A DNA stretch of 64,000 nt from Halorhabdus sp. BNX81 (GTDB taxonomy: Archaea; Halobacteriota; Halobacteria; Halobacteriales; Haloarculaceae), in contig NZ_CP107254.1 in the NCBI RefSeq assembly GCF_029229925.1, forward strand, positions 2,728,001-2,792,000. The letters are read 5' to 3'. Every line of letters begins with the position of its first letter. Position 1 is the stretch's first letter. Of the stretch, positions 38,262-47,726 are shown piece by piece. Under the pieces are notes generated by a model. It had not been told where the DNA came from. It saw nothing but the letters and a program-made list of their open reading frames with translations, and made no database searches. The translations under genes were made by a program, and so were the position numbers.

Positions 38262-39833
38262 ATGGACACCGGGTTCGAGCACGCACCGATCGGAATCCTC
38301 GAAGTGAGTCCGGACGGCGTCGTTCGGGACGGCAACGACGCTGCGGCGTCCATGCTCGCGGTGGACGCGGCCGCCAGTGCCGGCGAGCCGATCGATACCG
38401 TCTTTCCGGCATCCGTCGAGGGGCGCGTCCCTCAGGCGTTCGAGACGCCACCGGACGCGGAGCTGTCCTTCGTGGAATACTACCCGGAACTGGATCAGTG
38501 GCTCGCGGTCGATCTCGTCCCCGGTGACGACGCCGTCTACGTCTACCTCCGGGACGAGACCGACGGCCGCCGACGCGAGCAGCGACTCGACTCGCTACGA
38601 TCGGACCTCCGCCGGCTGACGATCGGAAACGAACTCATCGCGGACATGCTGGGCGACCTCGTCGGGGCCTCGACGCGCGAGGAGATCGCCGAGACCATCT
38701 GCCGGCGGCTGGGCGGGACCGACATCTACGCGTTCGCCTGGGTCGGCGAGCGCGCGGTCGGATCCGGGGAAATCGTGCTGCAGGCCGCCGCTGGGACGAC
38801 CGGCCGCACGCTCGAACAGCTCAAGACGGCACTCGACGGCGACGCGGATATCCCCGAACTGCGTACGATCGAACGGGGCGCACCGACGATCGTCGGGTCA
38901 CTCGGCGAGGACAAGTCCGTCCCCGAAGACATTCGTCGAGCGGCGTTCGCCGACGGGTTGGGATCGCTGCTCGCGGTGCCGCTGACGTACGGATCGAGCG
39001 TCTACGGCGTCGTCGGTATCTACGCGGCCGAACGCAACGCCTTCTCCGAACGCGAACGCGAGAGTTTCGGGACCGTCGGGGAGATGGCCGGGTTCGCCAT
39101 CAACGCGACCCGCAACCGGTCGTTGCTCTCGTCCGAACGGGTCGTCGAACTCACGTTCCGGTTGGCAGATCCCGCCGCGCCACTCGTCGCCACGGCCACC
39201 GAGACCGACGCCCGGATCGACGTGACAGGCGTGCTCGCGCAGGGCGAGGAGCTTCGCTGTTACGTCGACGCCGAGACCGAGCGGTCCCCGGACGAAATCG
39301 GCGCGGTGCTGGCGGACCACGAGTCGGTGATCGAGACGCGAACCGTCGCCGAGTACGACGGCGGGGGCTCGATCGAAGTCGTTCAGCGCGCCGAGACGCC
39401 GCTCGGGCAACTCCTCAGTCAGGGCGGCACAGTCCAGTCGGCCACGTTCGGCCCGGACGGCGATCGGGTCGTCGTCGACCTCCCACCGTCGGAAGACGTC
39501 CGCCGGATCGCCGACGCGATCACCCGCCGCTACGATGCCGCTGTGATCGCAAAACGGGAACGCCGACGGGACGAACGGACGACCGGGGAAGTCCGGGACA
39601 GCGTGACCGACAGGCTGACCGACCGGCAGGAAGAGGCCCTTCGGACGGCGTTCTTTGCGAATTACTTCGAATCACCACGCGGCAGTTCCGCCGAGGAAGT
39701 CGCCGATGCCCTCGGGATCACCGGGCCGACGCTGTTGCATCACCTCCGGGCCGGACAGCGCAAGCTCCTGGCGGACGTGTTCGAGGCGACCGATCGACGG
39801 CCCGACGTGGACCGGTCAGCGACTGACGGCTGA
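38262..39833 (+). CDS. Bacterio-opsin-activator (Bat)-like regulator: PAS + GAF + HTH
   Basis: 523 residues. A short PAS-like N-terminus (FEHAPIGILEVSPDGVVRDG), a GAF domain (~130-285: MLGDLVGASTREEIAETICR to GEMAGFAINATRNRSLL), a Bat-type middle domain (ELTFRLADPAAPLVATA...), and the C-terminal HTH_10: LTDRQEEALRTAFFANYFES, then SSAEEVADALGITGPTLLHH. Senses an unknown signal and regulates transcription. No opsin or carotenoid gene is near, so the target differs from classical Bat. Confidence 0.93.
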   Translation: MDTGFEHAPIGILEVSPDGVVRDGNDAAASMLAVDAAASAGEPIDTVFPASVEGRVPQAFETPPDAELSFVEYYPELDQWLAVDLVPGDDAVYVYLRDETDGRRREQRLDSLRSDLRRLTIGNELIADMLGDLVGASTREEIAETICRRLGGTDIYAFAWVGERAVGSGEIVLQAAAGTTGRTLEQLKTALDGDADIPELRTIERGAPTIVGSLGEDKSVPEDIRRAAFADGLGSLLAVPLTYGSSVYGVVGIYAAERNAFSERERESFGTVGEMAGFAINATRNRSLLSSERVVELTFRLADPAAPLVATATETDARIDVTGVLAQGEELRCYVDAETERSPDEIGAVLADHESVIETRTVAEYDGGGSIEVVQRAETPLGQLLSQGGTVQSATFGPDGDRVVVDLPPSEDVRRIADAITRRYDAAVIAKRERRRDERTTGEVRDSVTDRLTDRQEEALRTAFFANYFESPRGSSAEEVADALGITGPTLLHHLRAGQRKLLADVFEATDRRPDVDRSATDG

Positions 39834-39857
39834 CGGCCGAGCGACTCGGACGGAATT

Positions 39858-40514
39858 TCAGGCGTGTTCTTCGTAGGGCTGGACGACGACGAACCCGCCG
39901 GGATCGGTGAACTCCATCTGGAACCGTTCGCCGGACTCCTGGCCGATCATGTCCGAGAGGTTGGTGTTGACCTCGACCTCGGGCGCGGTCGCGCTCCAGG
40001 CAACTGTCGCACCCGGATCGGTCGTGACGGGCGGTTCCATCACGACCGGATCGCCGTGGGTGGTCAGCGCGACGTGACCGGGGCCTTCGAGTGCGACGTT
40101 GGTGAACCCGCCGGCAAAGGCTCCGGCGAGGCTGTCGATCTCGGTAATCTCGTAGGACAGTCCCGACTCGAAGGCGAGGATGTCCTCGCCGTTGACGGTG
40201 AGTGATTCGCCGTCGTCCAGTCGGAGGATCTGGATTTCCTTCCGCTGATCGGCGAGATAGAGGTGGCCCGATCCCTCGACGCGCATGATCGGCGTCCCCT
40301 CGCCGGTCGCGGCTTCCTTGATGAAGCCGGTGATCCCGCCTTCCGGAGTCGCCTGGCCGGTGAAGGTGAGGTCCCCGGTATACGCGACCATCGAGCCGGC
40401 TTTCGCCAGCAGCGACCCTGCAACGGCCACGTCGAGCGTGTATTTGTTCTCCAGGTCGAACGTCTCCTCGGTCTCTGTCGGTGCGTGTTCGGCGGTAAAT
40501 TCGTCTACGTTCAT
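39858..40514 (-). CDS. AIM24-family protein
   Basis: 218 residues, start MNVDEFTAEH at 40514; a longer frame exists but lacks family character. Single beta-helix-like AIM24 domain: GSLLAKAGSMVAYTGDLTF, GSGHLYLADQRKEIQILRL, then ESGLSYEITEIDSLAGAFAGG. The bacterial and archaeal members are of unknown function; the mitochondrial namesake organises inner-membrane complexes. No signal peptide. Convergent with the Bat-like gene. Confidence 0.9.
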   Translation of the reverse strand: MNVDEFTAEHAPTETEETFDLENKYTLDVAVAGSLLAKAGSMVAYTGDLTFTGQATPEGGITGFIKEAATGEGTPIMRVEGSGHLYLADQRKEIQILRLDDGESLTVNGEDILAFESGLSYEITEIDSLAGAFAGGFTNVALEGPGHVALTTHGDPVVMEPPVTTDPGATVAWSATAPEVEVNTNLSDMIGQESGERFQMEFTDPGGFVVVQPYEEHA

Positions 40515-40614
40515 CGTTTCACAGAGCCGTGTGAACAGACTCCGGGTTCGAATCAGTTCGCCGAACAAAAGAACCGGTAGACCGTGTTTCCGAGCGGGAA
40601 ACCCGACTCGGCGA

Positions 40615-41613
40615 TCAACCGGTGTCGAGACCCGTGATCTCGAAGCGAGCGCCCCCGCTCGCGGAATCGGTGGCCGCGACCGACCAGCCGTGGTGGTCGG
40701 CGATCCGGGCGACGATCGACAGCCCGAGTCCGGTCCCGTGATCGTCGGTGCTGAATCCAGGCTCGAAAACGCGCTCGCGTCGCCCCGGCGGAATGCCGCG
40801 ACCGTCGTCGGCGACGTAGAACCCGGGAGCGTCAGCGAGCGGCCCGACAGTGACCGTCACGTCGGTCCCGCCGTGCTCGATCGAATTTCGGAAGAGGTTC
40901 TCGAAGAGCCGTCCCAGGCGGTCGGGATCGGCGACGACCGTGGGCAGCGATTTCTCGACGACGATGTCGGCGTCGTCGGTCTCGACAGTCGCCCACGCCC
41001 GCTCGGCGGCGGCCGAGATATCGACTCGTCCATCCGGCTGGACGACGTCGGCCCCCCTGGCCAGCGTCAGCACGTCCCCGACGATCCGTTCCATCCGGTC
41101 GTGGGCGTCAGCGACGTGTTCGAAGTGCTCGACCTCGCCGGTTTCCCGAGCCGCGCGCAAGCGGGCTTTGGCGACATCCAGCGGGTTGCGAAGGTCGTGG
41201 CTGATCACACTTGCCACGTGGTCCAGCCTGATCTCGTCGGCCGCCCGGGCGATCCCCGTCGGCACAGGAGTAAAGAGGAGGACCCCGCCGGCGTTTCCGT
41301 CCGTGGGGACGACCCGCAGGAGATATCGGTCATGCGACGCCGCCCCCGACTCGGACGGCTGCGTGCCCGTTTCGACGGTGAACTGATCGGCGGCCGTCCC
41401 GACGACAGCCGGCTCGTCAGGCCCCTGGACGATCGACAGCCCGACCGTCTCGAACAGCGAGGCCACCGGTTCGCCCGCATCCACGGGCCCGAAGGTTGTC
41501 TCGAAGGCTTCGTTGACCGTTTCGACGACCGGGGTTCCGTCTTCGATCCCGTAGTGACAGACCGGGTCGGGCCATTGCTCGGCGTCGACGATGCTCGTGG
41601 GGTTGTCGGTCAT
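40615..41613 (-). CDS. Soluble sensor histidine kinase
   Basis: 332 residues, no membrane segment. N-terminal PAS-like domain (VCHYGIEDGTPVVETVNEAF), HisKA phospho-acceptor SVISHDLRNPLDVAKARL (His ~141), N box NLFRNSIEHGG, G1 DDGRGIPPG, G2 GTGLGLSIVARI, i.e. all motifs intact. Typical haloarchaeal PAS-kinase. The partner regulator is not adjacent; a winged-helix gene starts divergently 213 bp away. Confidence 0.95.
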   Translation of the reverse strand: MTDNPTSIVDAEQWPDPVCHYGIEDGTPVVETVNEAFETTFGPVDAGEPVASLFETVGLSIVQGPDEPAVVGTAADQFTVETGTQPSESGAASHDRYLLRVVPTDGNAGGVLLFTPVPTGIARAADEIRLDHVASVISHDLRNPLDVAKARLRAARETGEVEHFEHVADAHDRMERIVGDVLTLARGADVVQPDGRVDISAAAERAWATVETDDADIVVEKSLPTVVADPDRLGRLFENLFRNSIEHGGTDVTVTVGPLADAPGFYVADDGRGIPPGRRERVFEPGFSTDDHGTGLGLSIVARIADHHGWSVAATDSASGGARFEITGLDTG

Positions 41614-41825
41614 GTCTCGCGTGGTGCTGTGTCCGGCCCCTGTAGCGCTCCGATCGAGAACGGTCTTGCGGACGTCATTTGTGCGATGGCGGTGATCACC
41701 GTTCGTCCCGGTCGCCTAAAGCCCTGGAGGCTAGTTATACAGACGCCACCGACGGGGACGGCCACGGTACCGACTCAGTATCCCTAGCCTGGGAACTCAG
41801 GGGAGTACAGCACGACTATCCGGCC

Positions 41826-42212
41826 ATGAAGGGACGCCGCTCAACGCCGAACGGAACTCCCTCACCCAACGGCGCTGTCGATCGTGGAGACGAACCCCGA
41901 CCGGACACAGTCCCAAGCGGGACGATACTCGCCCTGCTCGGGGATACGTACGCTCGCCGGCTTCTGTCACTGGTAGTCGAGCAACCCCGGACGGGCCGGG
42001 AGCTCAGTGCGGCGACTGACATGTCCAGGCCGACGATATACAGACGGCTCGAACGCTTAGCCGAGCACGGGCTCGTCCGGACGGAGCTGGAGTTCGATCC
42101 AGACGGCCACCACCGAAAGCGGTTCCACGCCACCGTCAGCGAGTTCGACTTCGACCTCGGCTCCGACGGGATCGACGTGCATCCGCGAACTCCGGACGAC
42201 GAACGGTCCTGA
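41826..42212 (+). CDS. ArsR-like winged-helix regulator (paralogue of 31556-31987)
   Basis: 128 residues. HTH core LLGDTYARRLLSLVVEQPRT, RELSAATDMSRPTIYRRLER, wing DPDGHHRKRFHA. The shared AATDMSRPT recognition-helix region and GHH wing suggest the two paralogues bind related sites. TATA-like AGTTATACAG at 41734-41743 is ~90 nt upstream, so the transcript has a leader or starts elsewhere. Divergent from a histidine kinase. Confidence 0.9.
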   Translation: MKGRRSTPNGTPSPNGAVDRGDEPRPDTVPSGTILALLGDTYARRLLSLVVEQPRTGRELSAATDMSRPTIYRRLERLAEHGLVRTELEFDPDGHHRKRFHATVSEFDFDLGSDGIDVHPRTPDDERS

Positions 42213-42236
42213 CAGCGCCGCTGACGGCGCGTCCGC

Positions 42237-43406
42237 TCACCCGCAGTCGATCGATTCGCCGACGGCGCGGACCGTCTCTCTCGGGGCGTCGCCAAAGACC
42301 GTATAGCGATATCCGTCACAGGACCAGATCAGCGACGTGCCGCTTTCGAACGACTGGATCACTGCCTCCTGTCCGTTGATGTCGAGGCGATCGCCCTCGG
42401 GGAGAGTACCACTGTCGCCTCTCGGTTCGGACTTCGTCACCCGGAGGGTCGCCGACCCGTTCGTATACTGGAGTGACGTGCGGACCGTGCCGTTGTCGTC
42501 GAAATATCGCGCGGAATCGAACTCCAGGGGTTCGGGCACGTCCGGATCGGGAATCGCCATCTCGCTTGCGGCAGCCAGTTCACCGCTGGTCCCGAAAGTC
42601 CGGCTGACGATCTTCCGTTCGGTGACCGTCACGTTCGCCGGCGGATCGAACGTGAACGTGCCGGCCGGGATCGCGGGATTGAACGTCACGTTCCGGTAGG
42701 TCGTCCTCACGGTCCGTCGCTCCGTATCGACGACGATCGTCGAGTTCCACTGGAGCGGATAGTACCACTCCTGGTCGATCCACAGCGTGATATTGGCCGT
42801 GTTGACGTCCGCCTGTGGGACGGCTTCCACGACGTACGCCTCGCGACCGGCGACTGTCCCGGTCCCTCGGTAGTGCAGCGAGGCGTTTTCGAAACTCTCG
42901 ACCTGTCCAGTGAACGGCTGTGGGCCGCCGCTTCCGGCAGCGGGTAAAACGAGTGGATCGAGTGCCGCTTCCCGCTCGGACTCGTCCGCCGGTGCGTTCA
43001 ATCGCCCGAAGATCGACCGCATCGCTCGCGAAATGCTGGTGGTTGACTGCTGGTCCCCCTCGACCCGTCGCGTCCGCTGGACGGTGTTCGCGGCTCGGTC
43101 GTATCGCCACGTCACGGAGTCGTTTGCGACGACGAGTGACCGCGTTTCACCGGTCTGTGTCGTCGATCGACGCCGGTCGGTTCCGACCTCGAACACGGTC
43201 TGCCGGGCCGTGATTCGTGTCCCGTCCAGTGTGGACACGACCGTCGCATTCACTGCGTCAAGATCGGCGAGCGACCCCTCGACCGCCTCCGCCGTCGGCA
43301 GGTCCGACTGCTGGCTCCCCACTCCTGCACAGCCTGTGAGGACCGCGAGGATCGCGATCGACACCAGGAGGAGCGGTCGAAGCCGGGAGGTGGAGGGCGT
43401 CTGCAT
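42237..43406 (-). CDS. LolA-like exported lipoprotein
   Basis: 389 residues from MQTPSTSRLRP at 43406. Sec-type signal with lipobox: LLLVSIAILAVLTGC (Cys ~26). The mature part follows the plan of haloarchaeal LolA/DUF-type outer proteins: an N-terminal segment with FEVGTDRRRSTTQTGETRS, then VTWRYDRAANTVQ, and a central ITLWIDQEWYYPLQW lipoprotein-carrier-like strand, with NVTF and NGTV sequons. Possibly handles lipids or lipoproteins outside the membrane; uncertain. A longer upstream frame covers the divergent promoter region and is rejected. Confidence 0.85.
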   Translation of the reverse strand: MQTPSTSRLRPLLLVSIAILAVLTGCAGVGSQQSDLPTAEAVEGSLADLDAVNATVVSTLDGTRITARQTVFEVGTDRRRSTTQTGETRSLVVANDSVTWRYDRAANTVQRTRRVEGDQQSTTSISRAMRSIFGRLNAPADESEREAALDPLVLPAAGSGGPQPFTGQVESFENASLHYRGTGTVAGREAYVVEAVPQADVNTANITLWIDQEWYYPLQWNSTIVVDTERRTVRTTYRNVTFNPAIPAGTFTFDPPANVTVTERKIVSRTFGTSGELAAASEMAIPDPDVPEPLEFDSARYFDDNGTVRTSLQYTNGSATLRVTKSEPRGDSGTLPEGDRLDINGQEAVIQSFESGTSLIWSCDGYRYTVFGDAPRETVRAVGESIDCG

Positions 43407-43534
43407 GTGACACAGTACGTATAGATCCCGAAAAACCTGATGGAGGTCGCTCAGATCGCACACGGTGTAAGCGATCCCCGAACAGTGTGTACCGGAGCCC
43501 GAAGGTTCGTGTCCCCGGCACACATGATATCTGT

Positions 43535-44152
43535 ATGGAAGGACCCCGCGTGGTTGTCGTGATCGCCGTCCTGCTGGCCGGCTGTACGCTACCGGGCATC
43601 CAGCCGGACGCCGGGACGGCCACATCACCAGAAACCGGTGGCACCGCCGCGGAAACGCCGGCGACGGGGACGCCAGTACTCCCGGCGGAGGAGACCTGGA
43701 CGGTGACGGTCGTCGAGGTGATCGACGGCGACACGATGGACGTCCGGTTCGCGAATGGGTCCACCGAGCGGGTCCGGTTGCTCGGCGTGGACACGCCCGA
43801 ACCCTACGCGGAAGTGGCTCCCGCTGAGTGGGACGGCGTTCCCGATACAGAGGGCGGGCGTGCGTGGCTTCGCGGCTGGGCTGACAACGCCACGGCGTTC
43901 GCCGAGCGGCGACTGGCCGGCGAGGACGTCCGGATCGTCACCGACGAGGTGGCGGGTAGCCGTGGGGGATACGGCCGACTGCTCGTCTACGTAGTGGTCG
44001 ACGGCGAGGTGTTCGGCGAGCAGTTACTCGAGAAGGGCTACGCGCGGCTGTACGAGACCGAGTTCGGGCTGTACGATCGGTTCGCCGCGGCCGAGGTGCG
44101 GGCACAGACGGCCGAAAGTGGCGTCTGGGGGTTCAGCGACAGGTCACGGTAG
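43535..44152 (+). CDS. Exported thermonuclease-family (SNase) lipoprotein
   Basis: 205 residues. Signal with lipobox VVVVIAVLLAGC (Cys ~17), a Thr/Pro/Ala-rich linker (residues 25-50), then a staphylococcal nuclease domain: VTVVEVIDGDTMDVRF, RVRLLGVDTPEPYAE, GGYGRLLVYVVVDGEVFGE, LLEKGYARLY. Catalytic Asp, Arg and Glu positions appear present. Anchored nuclease that could degrade external DNA for nutrition. TATA-like ACATGATATC at ~43521-43530. Divergent from the LolA-like gene. Confidence 0.93.
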   Translation: MEGPRVVVVIAVLLAGCTLPGIQPDAGTATSPETGGTAAETPATGTPVLPAEETWTVTVVEVIDGDTMDVRFANGSTERVRLLGVDTPEPYAEVAPAEWDGVPDTEGGRAWLRGWADNATAFAERRLAGEDVRIVTDEVAGSRGGYGRLLVYVVVDGEVFGEQLLEKGYARLYETEFGLYDRFAAAEVRAQTAESGVWGFSDRSR

Positions 44153-44236
44153 CCCGAGGCGATCGTTCCGAGCAGCCCGCGCCGGACGGCCAACCATGTC
44201 CGTGGGTTTATATACCAGAGTCAAACCAGGGCAGGC

Positions 44237-44812
44237 ATGACCAAGTCGTACGACATCGAGGGCATCGAGTTGACCGACGACCGCTACACCGTCGTCCAGT
44301 CGCTGATTCGCAACAAGTACCGGGCCGAGGACGAGCAGGGGAACGTCGTGCTTCGGGGCAAACAGAAGCTGTTCAAGCTGAAAGAGAAGTTCCCGTTCGT
44401 CGACGCCGACGGCGAGGAGGTCTTCACCGTCACGGCGGGCGGGATCCTCGACGTCGCCGGCGACTACGTCCTCAGCGACGCCCGGACCGGCGAGGACATC
44501 GTGATCCTCGACAACGACTACTCGATCTTCCAGGACACGTGGAAGATCCGGGACGCCCGGACGGAGGCCAAACTCGCGGAGATCAACTCCCGGGGCGCGA
44601 TGGTGACGCTGGCGCGAGCGTACGTCCCCTTCGGTGGCTGGATTCCACACAAATACGAGATCACGGACCTCGACGGCGACCACGTCGGGCGGATCGACGG
44701 CGAACTCTCGCTGAAAGACCGCTACGACATCGTCATCGACGATACGAGCGACGTCCCGAAAGAGCCGATCGTGGCCGCCGCGATGGTCGTCGACGCGATC
44801 CAGGGCCACTGA
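44237..44812 (+). CDS. LURP-one-related protein
   Basis: 191 residues forming a single LURP-one/tubby-like barrel: SLIRNKYRAEDEQGNVVLR, KFPFVDADGEEVFTVTAGG, YSIFQDTWKIRDARTEAKL, HKYEITDLDGDHVGRIDG. Members bind nucleotides, lipids or act as scaffolds; the role in archaea is unknown. A strong TATA (GTTTATATACC at 44206-44216) lies ~26 nt upstream of the ATG: leaderless. Confidence 0.9.
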   Translation: MTKSYDIEGIELTDDRYTVVQSLIRNKYRAEDEQGNVVLRGKQKLFKLKEKFPFVDADGEEVFTVTAGGILDVAGDYVLSDARTGEDIVILDNDYSIFQDTWKIRDARTEAKLAEINSRGAMVTLARAYVPFGGWIPHKYEITDLDGDHVGRIDGELSLKDRYDIVIDDTSDVPKEPIVAAAMVVDAIQGH

Positions 44813-44888
44813 CGAGACTCACAGCGACACCGTTGCTCGGCCACCCACGAACCGCCACGGCTTTGTCTCGCCTGGCGAACGTCGAAGT

Positions 44889-45530
44889 ATGACTGCAGTC
44901 CTCTGTGACATGGACGGCGTGATCGTCAGTTCCGAGGCCCACTGGAAGCGCCACGAGAGCGAGGACATCTACCCGGCGACGGTCCCCGATCAGGAGGTCC
45001 CGCCAGAGGAGACCACGGGCATGTACTACCGCGAGATCTACGACTATCTGGACGACAATTACGGCGCGGCGATCTCTCGCGAGGAATTTCTCGAACTCTT
45101 CGAGGAAGCGGGTCGGCAGATCTACGGCGAGGAGGCAGAGATCGTCGCGGGTGTCCCCGAACTGCTCCGGGACGTTCGCGCCGACGGGCACGGCGTCTCG
45201 CTGGTGACCTCCTCGCCACATCACTGGATCGATGTCGTGCTCGACCGGTTCGACCTCGAAGACGATTTCGACGCGATCGTCAGCGCGGCCGACGTCGAGG
45301 CGGGCAAGCCCGCCCCGGATGTCTACGAGCGAGCGGCCGAGCTTGCCGGCGAGGATCCCACGGACTGTATTGCGATCGAGGACTCGACGAACGGGGCGTC
45401 GGCAGCCAAAGCGGCGGGCGCGTTCACGATCGGCTTCACCGGCGTCCACAACGACATCGACCGCTCGATTCCGGACGTCGTCGCCGAGGACGTCGCGGAG
45501 TTGCGGGAGCGCCTGCTCGAACGATTGTAA
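44889..45530 (+). CDS. HAD-superfamily phosphatase (beta-phosphoglucomutase-like)
   Basis: 213 residues. Motif I CDMDGVIVSSE (nucleophile Asp and acid/base Asp), motif II VTSSPHHW, motif III Lys in EAGKPAPDVYERA, motif IV IEDSTNGASAAKAAG. C1-type helical cap (~residues 15-80). Hydrolyses a small phosphorylated metabolite, probably a sugar phosphate; the substrate cannot be read from sequence. 76 nt after the LURP-one gene. Confidence 0.93.
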   Translation: MTAVLCDMDGVIVSSEAHWKRHESEDIYPATVPDQEVPPEETTGMYYREIYDYLDDNYGAAISREEFLELFEEAGRQIYGEEAEIVAGVPELLRDVRADGHGVSLVTSSPHHWIDVVLDRFDLEDDFDAIVSAADVEAGKPAPDVYERAAELAGEDPTDCIAIEDSTNGASAAKAAGAFTIGFTGVHNDIDRSIPDVVAEDVAELRERLLERL

Positions 45531-45542
45531 GCACCGACCGTC

Positions 45543-46826
45543 TCAGTCCGGAGTGAACGACGTCTCCTCGTCGGCCGTCCGGCGACAGACGGCCCGACCG
45601 CGCGCCAGGTCGTGCTGGACCCAGACACAGGCCCCGAGCACGAGGCACGCGCCGATCAATGGGGGCTGAATCCGTCGCAGGACGTCCGTAGCCAGCCATG
45701 TGGCAGCCCCACCCAGCCCGGCCGGAAGGTCGCTCGTCATCATCAGCAGGGGCTCGGGCGGGATAGCGAGCCAGAGCAGGATCGTGCCGATCGCGAGGAC
45801 GCGTACTGCCGGATGGTTCTCGATCCGGTAGGCGACCAAGACGAGGGGCGCGACAGCGAGCGTGAAGTAAAACCATTCCAGCGGGACGACCGCCAGCAGG
45901 CCGATCACCGTCGCGAGAAAGGCCGTCTCGGCACCGGCCGGCTCGTCGAGTCGACGATAGCACGCGAGCACTGGCGGGCCGAGGAGGCCAGCGGCCCCGA
46001 TCCAGAGCCACGGGCCCGAGACGCCCAGTGCCGACAGCGGACGCATGACGGTCACGTGGGCCGGTCGAAGCGGCGGCCCACCCGCGAAGACGGCGGTCGA
46101 AGACTCCTCAAAGAGGACCGTCGTGACGTAGGATTGGGTCAACTCGATGCCGACCACGAGGTTCCCTAGCCACCCGACGGCCAGGACCCCGATCGCGACG
46201 GCAAGTGCCCGCCAGGAGCGCCGGGCAAACAGCCAGGCCCACGTCCCGCCGGGATAGACTTTGATGAGCGCCCCCAGCCCGAATCCGACCCCTCCTCGCC
46301 AGGCGCGGTCGGTGAGGGCGACGAGGAAGCCGCCACCCACACAGAGGGCCACGACCGGGGATATCTGTCCCATTACGAACGTGCTGGTGACTGGCCCGGC
46401 GGCGAGGATCGCGAGCGCGGCGAGTCGCCGGTCGATCCGAGACTTCGTTGGGAGGCGATCCAGGACGAGCCACGCAAGGGTGCCGAGTGCGAGCAGATTG
46501 ACGCCGACCTGCGTGACGTAAGCGGCGGTCGGCCCGATGAGCCCGTACCCGATCGAGAGAACGGCGACGACAGGTGGGTACTTGAACGTGAATCCGGGGG
46601 TACCGGTCGGGCTCACGGCGTAGACCGCCTCGCCGTCCAGCATGGCCCGGCCCGCCCGGGCGTAGACGTCGGTGGCGACCGAGAACTGTGCCGGACGAAC
46701 CACGGCCATCGAAATGACTGCGGTGAGACCGGCGAGCAGCCCGACGACGAGGGAAAGGCGTACCCACCACCGGCCGCTCGGCCGGTCGCCACCCCCCACC
46801 GACGGAATCGAGTTCGGCAGCGCCAT
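45543..46826 (-). CDS. GT87-family (DUF2029) membrane glycosyltransferase
   Basis: 427 residues, about ten transmembrane segments. GT87 signatures: a luminal loop with TDVYARAGRAMLDGEAVY early, and FTFKYPPVVAVLS after it. Transfers mannose or another sugar from polyprenyl phosphate outside the membrane. Start MALPNSIP at 46826 is 26 nt downstream of a TATA-like GATACTTTTC (46850-46859, minus strand), hence leaderless; a 15-codon upstream start is possible. Convergent with the HAD gene (12 nt). Confidence 0.88.
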   Translation of the reverse strand: MALPNSIPSVGGGDRPSGRWWVRLSLVVGLLAGLTAVISMAVVRPAQFSVATDVYARAGRAMLDGEAVYAVSPTGTPGFTFKYPPVVAVLSIGYGLIGPTAAYVTQVGVNLLALGTLAWLVLDRLPTKSRIDRRLAALAILAAGPVTSTFVMGQISPVVALCVGGGFLVALTDRAWRGGVGFGLGALIKVYPGGTWAWLFARRSWRALAVAIGVLAVGWLGNLVVGIELTQSYVTTVLFEESSTAVFAGGPPLRPAHVTVMRPLSALGVSGPWLWIGAAGLLGPPVLACYRRLDEPAGAETAFLATVIGLLAVVPLEWFYFTLAVAPLVLVAYRIENHPAVRVLAIGTILLWLAIPPEPLLMMTSDLPAGLGGAATWLATDVLRRIQPPLIGACLVLGACVWVQHDLARGRAVCRRTADEETSFTPD

Positions 46827-47027
46827 ATCCCATCTCCAACCGGTCTTCGGAGAAAAGTATCGGTTCGACACTGGGGTTGCTAGCTCGGAGTCGAATCCCG
46901 TCCAGGGTGGTTCGATCCAGCGGTGGCCCCGCCGACACCGAATGACGTGCTACTGAGGCGAAAAAGGCTCGATCGGGCCAGCTTCGGTCGGAGGGCTACA
47001 AGAGGGACGGAAGCGTACCTGGAGCTG

Positions 47028-47402
47028 ATGGCGGACTTCGAACTCACCGTCGACGATCGAACGCTCGAAGCCGAATGGCTCGACGAGAGTCCCGACCTTC
47101 GGGACGCCCTGGCTGATGCCCTGCCGGTCGAAGGCCAGGCGGCCCGGTGGGGTGACGAACTGTACTTCGACGCGAGTCTGGACGGCCAGCCGGAGACGAC
47201 GAGCGAGGAAGTGCCGGTCGGCACGATCGCCTACTGGGCAGGCGGTGAAGTGATCGCACTGTTCTGGGGGCCGACACCCGCAAGCACCGACGAGACACCG
47301 AAAGCGGCAGCCCCGGTCGCGCCACTCGCGCGGATCGAAGACGTGCGTCCGCTGGCGGATCTCGACGGGGGCGCGACGGTGCGGATCGAACCCGTGGAGT
47401 GA
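47028..47402 (+). CDS. Cyclophilin-like domain protein (TM1367 type)
   Basis: 124 residues from MADFELTV, preceded by GGAG at 47021. Fold signature: VPVGTIAYWAGGEVIALFWG, then GPTPAS, and C-terminal PLARIEDVRPLADLDGGATV. These proteins have a cyclophilin fold but usually no prolyl isomerase activity; function unknown. Upstream in-frame codons to 46923 are unlikely to be translated. Confidence 0.85.
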   Translation: MADFELTVDDRTLEAEWLDESPDLRDALADALPVEGQAARWGDELYFDASLDGQPETTSEEVPVGTIAYWAGGEVIALFWGPTPASTDETPKAAAPVAPLARIEDVRPLADLDGGATVRIEPVE

Positions 47403-47726
47403 TTAGGACGGGCGCGCCGACAAGTCGCTTGCGAGGATGAGGGCACAGCTGCGAGAACTGGACCGGAGTCGGACCCTACTCGGCCCCAGCAACGGTTGCA
47501 GCGACGACACGCCAGTCAGAAGAGCGTAAGCCCGCGTCGGGCAGACAGACGACTCGTCGGAGCAGCATCGGTCAGTATGATTCAGTCCACACGTCGCTTG
47601 GTCGACAGAGGAGAAGTGGATGCGTTTAGCTGAAATCACCATAAATCATCCATCGAAATCATGGACCCTCAACTCAAAAATACTTTCCGTTAAATTTATA
47701 TATACACTATATAATCTGGAGTTGTG
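47403..47726. other. Intergenic, entry into the AT-rich accessory region
   Basis: No gene. Composition drops from GC-rich to strongly AT-rich after ~47630, and the last 35 nt (ATTTATATATACACTATATA, 47694-47713) contain overlapping TATA elements for the subtilase gene. Confidence 0.6.
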
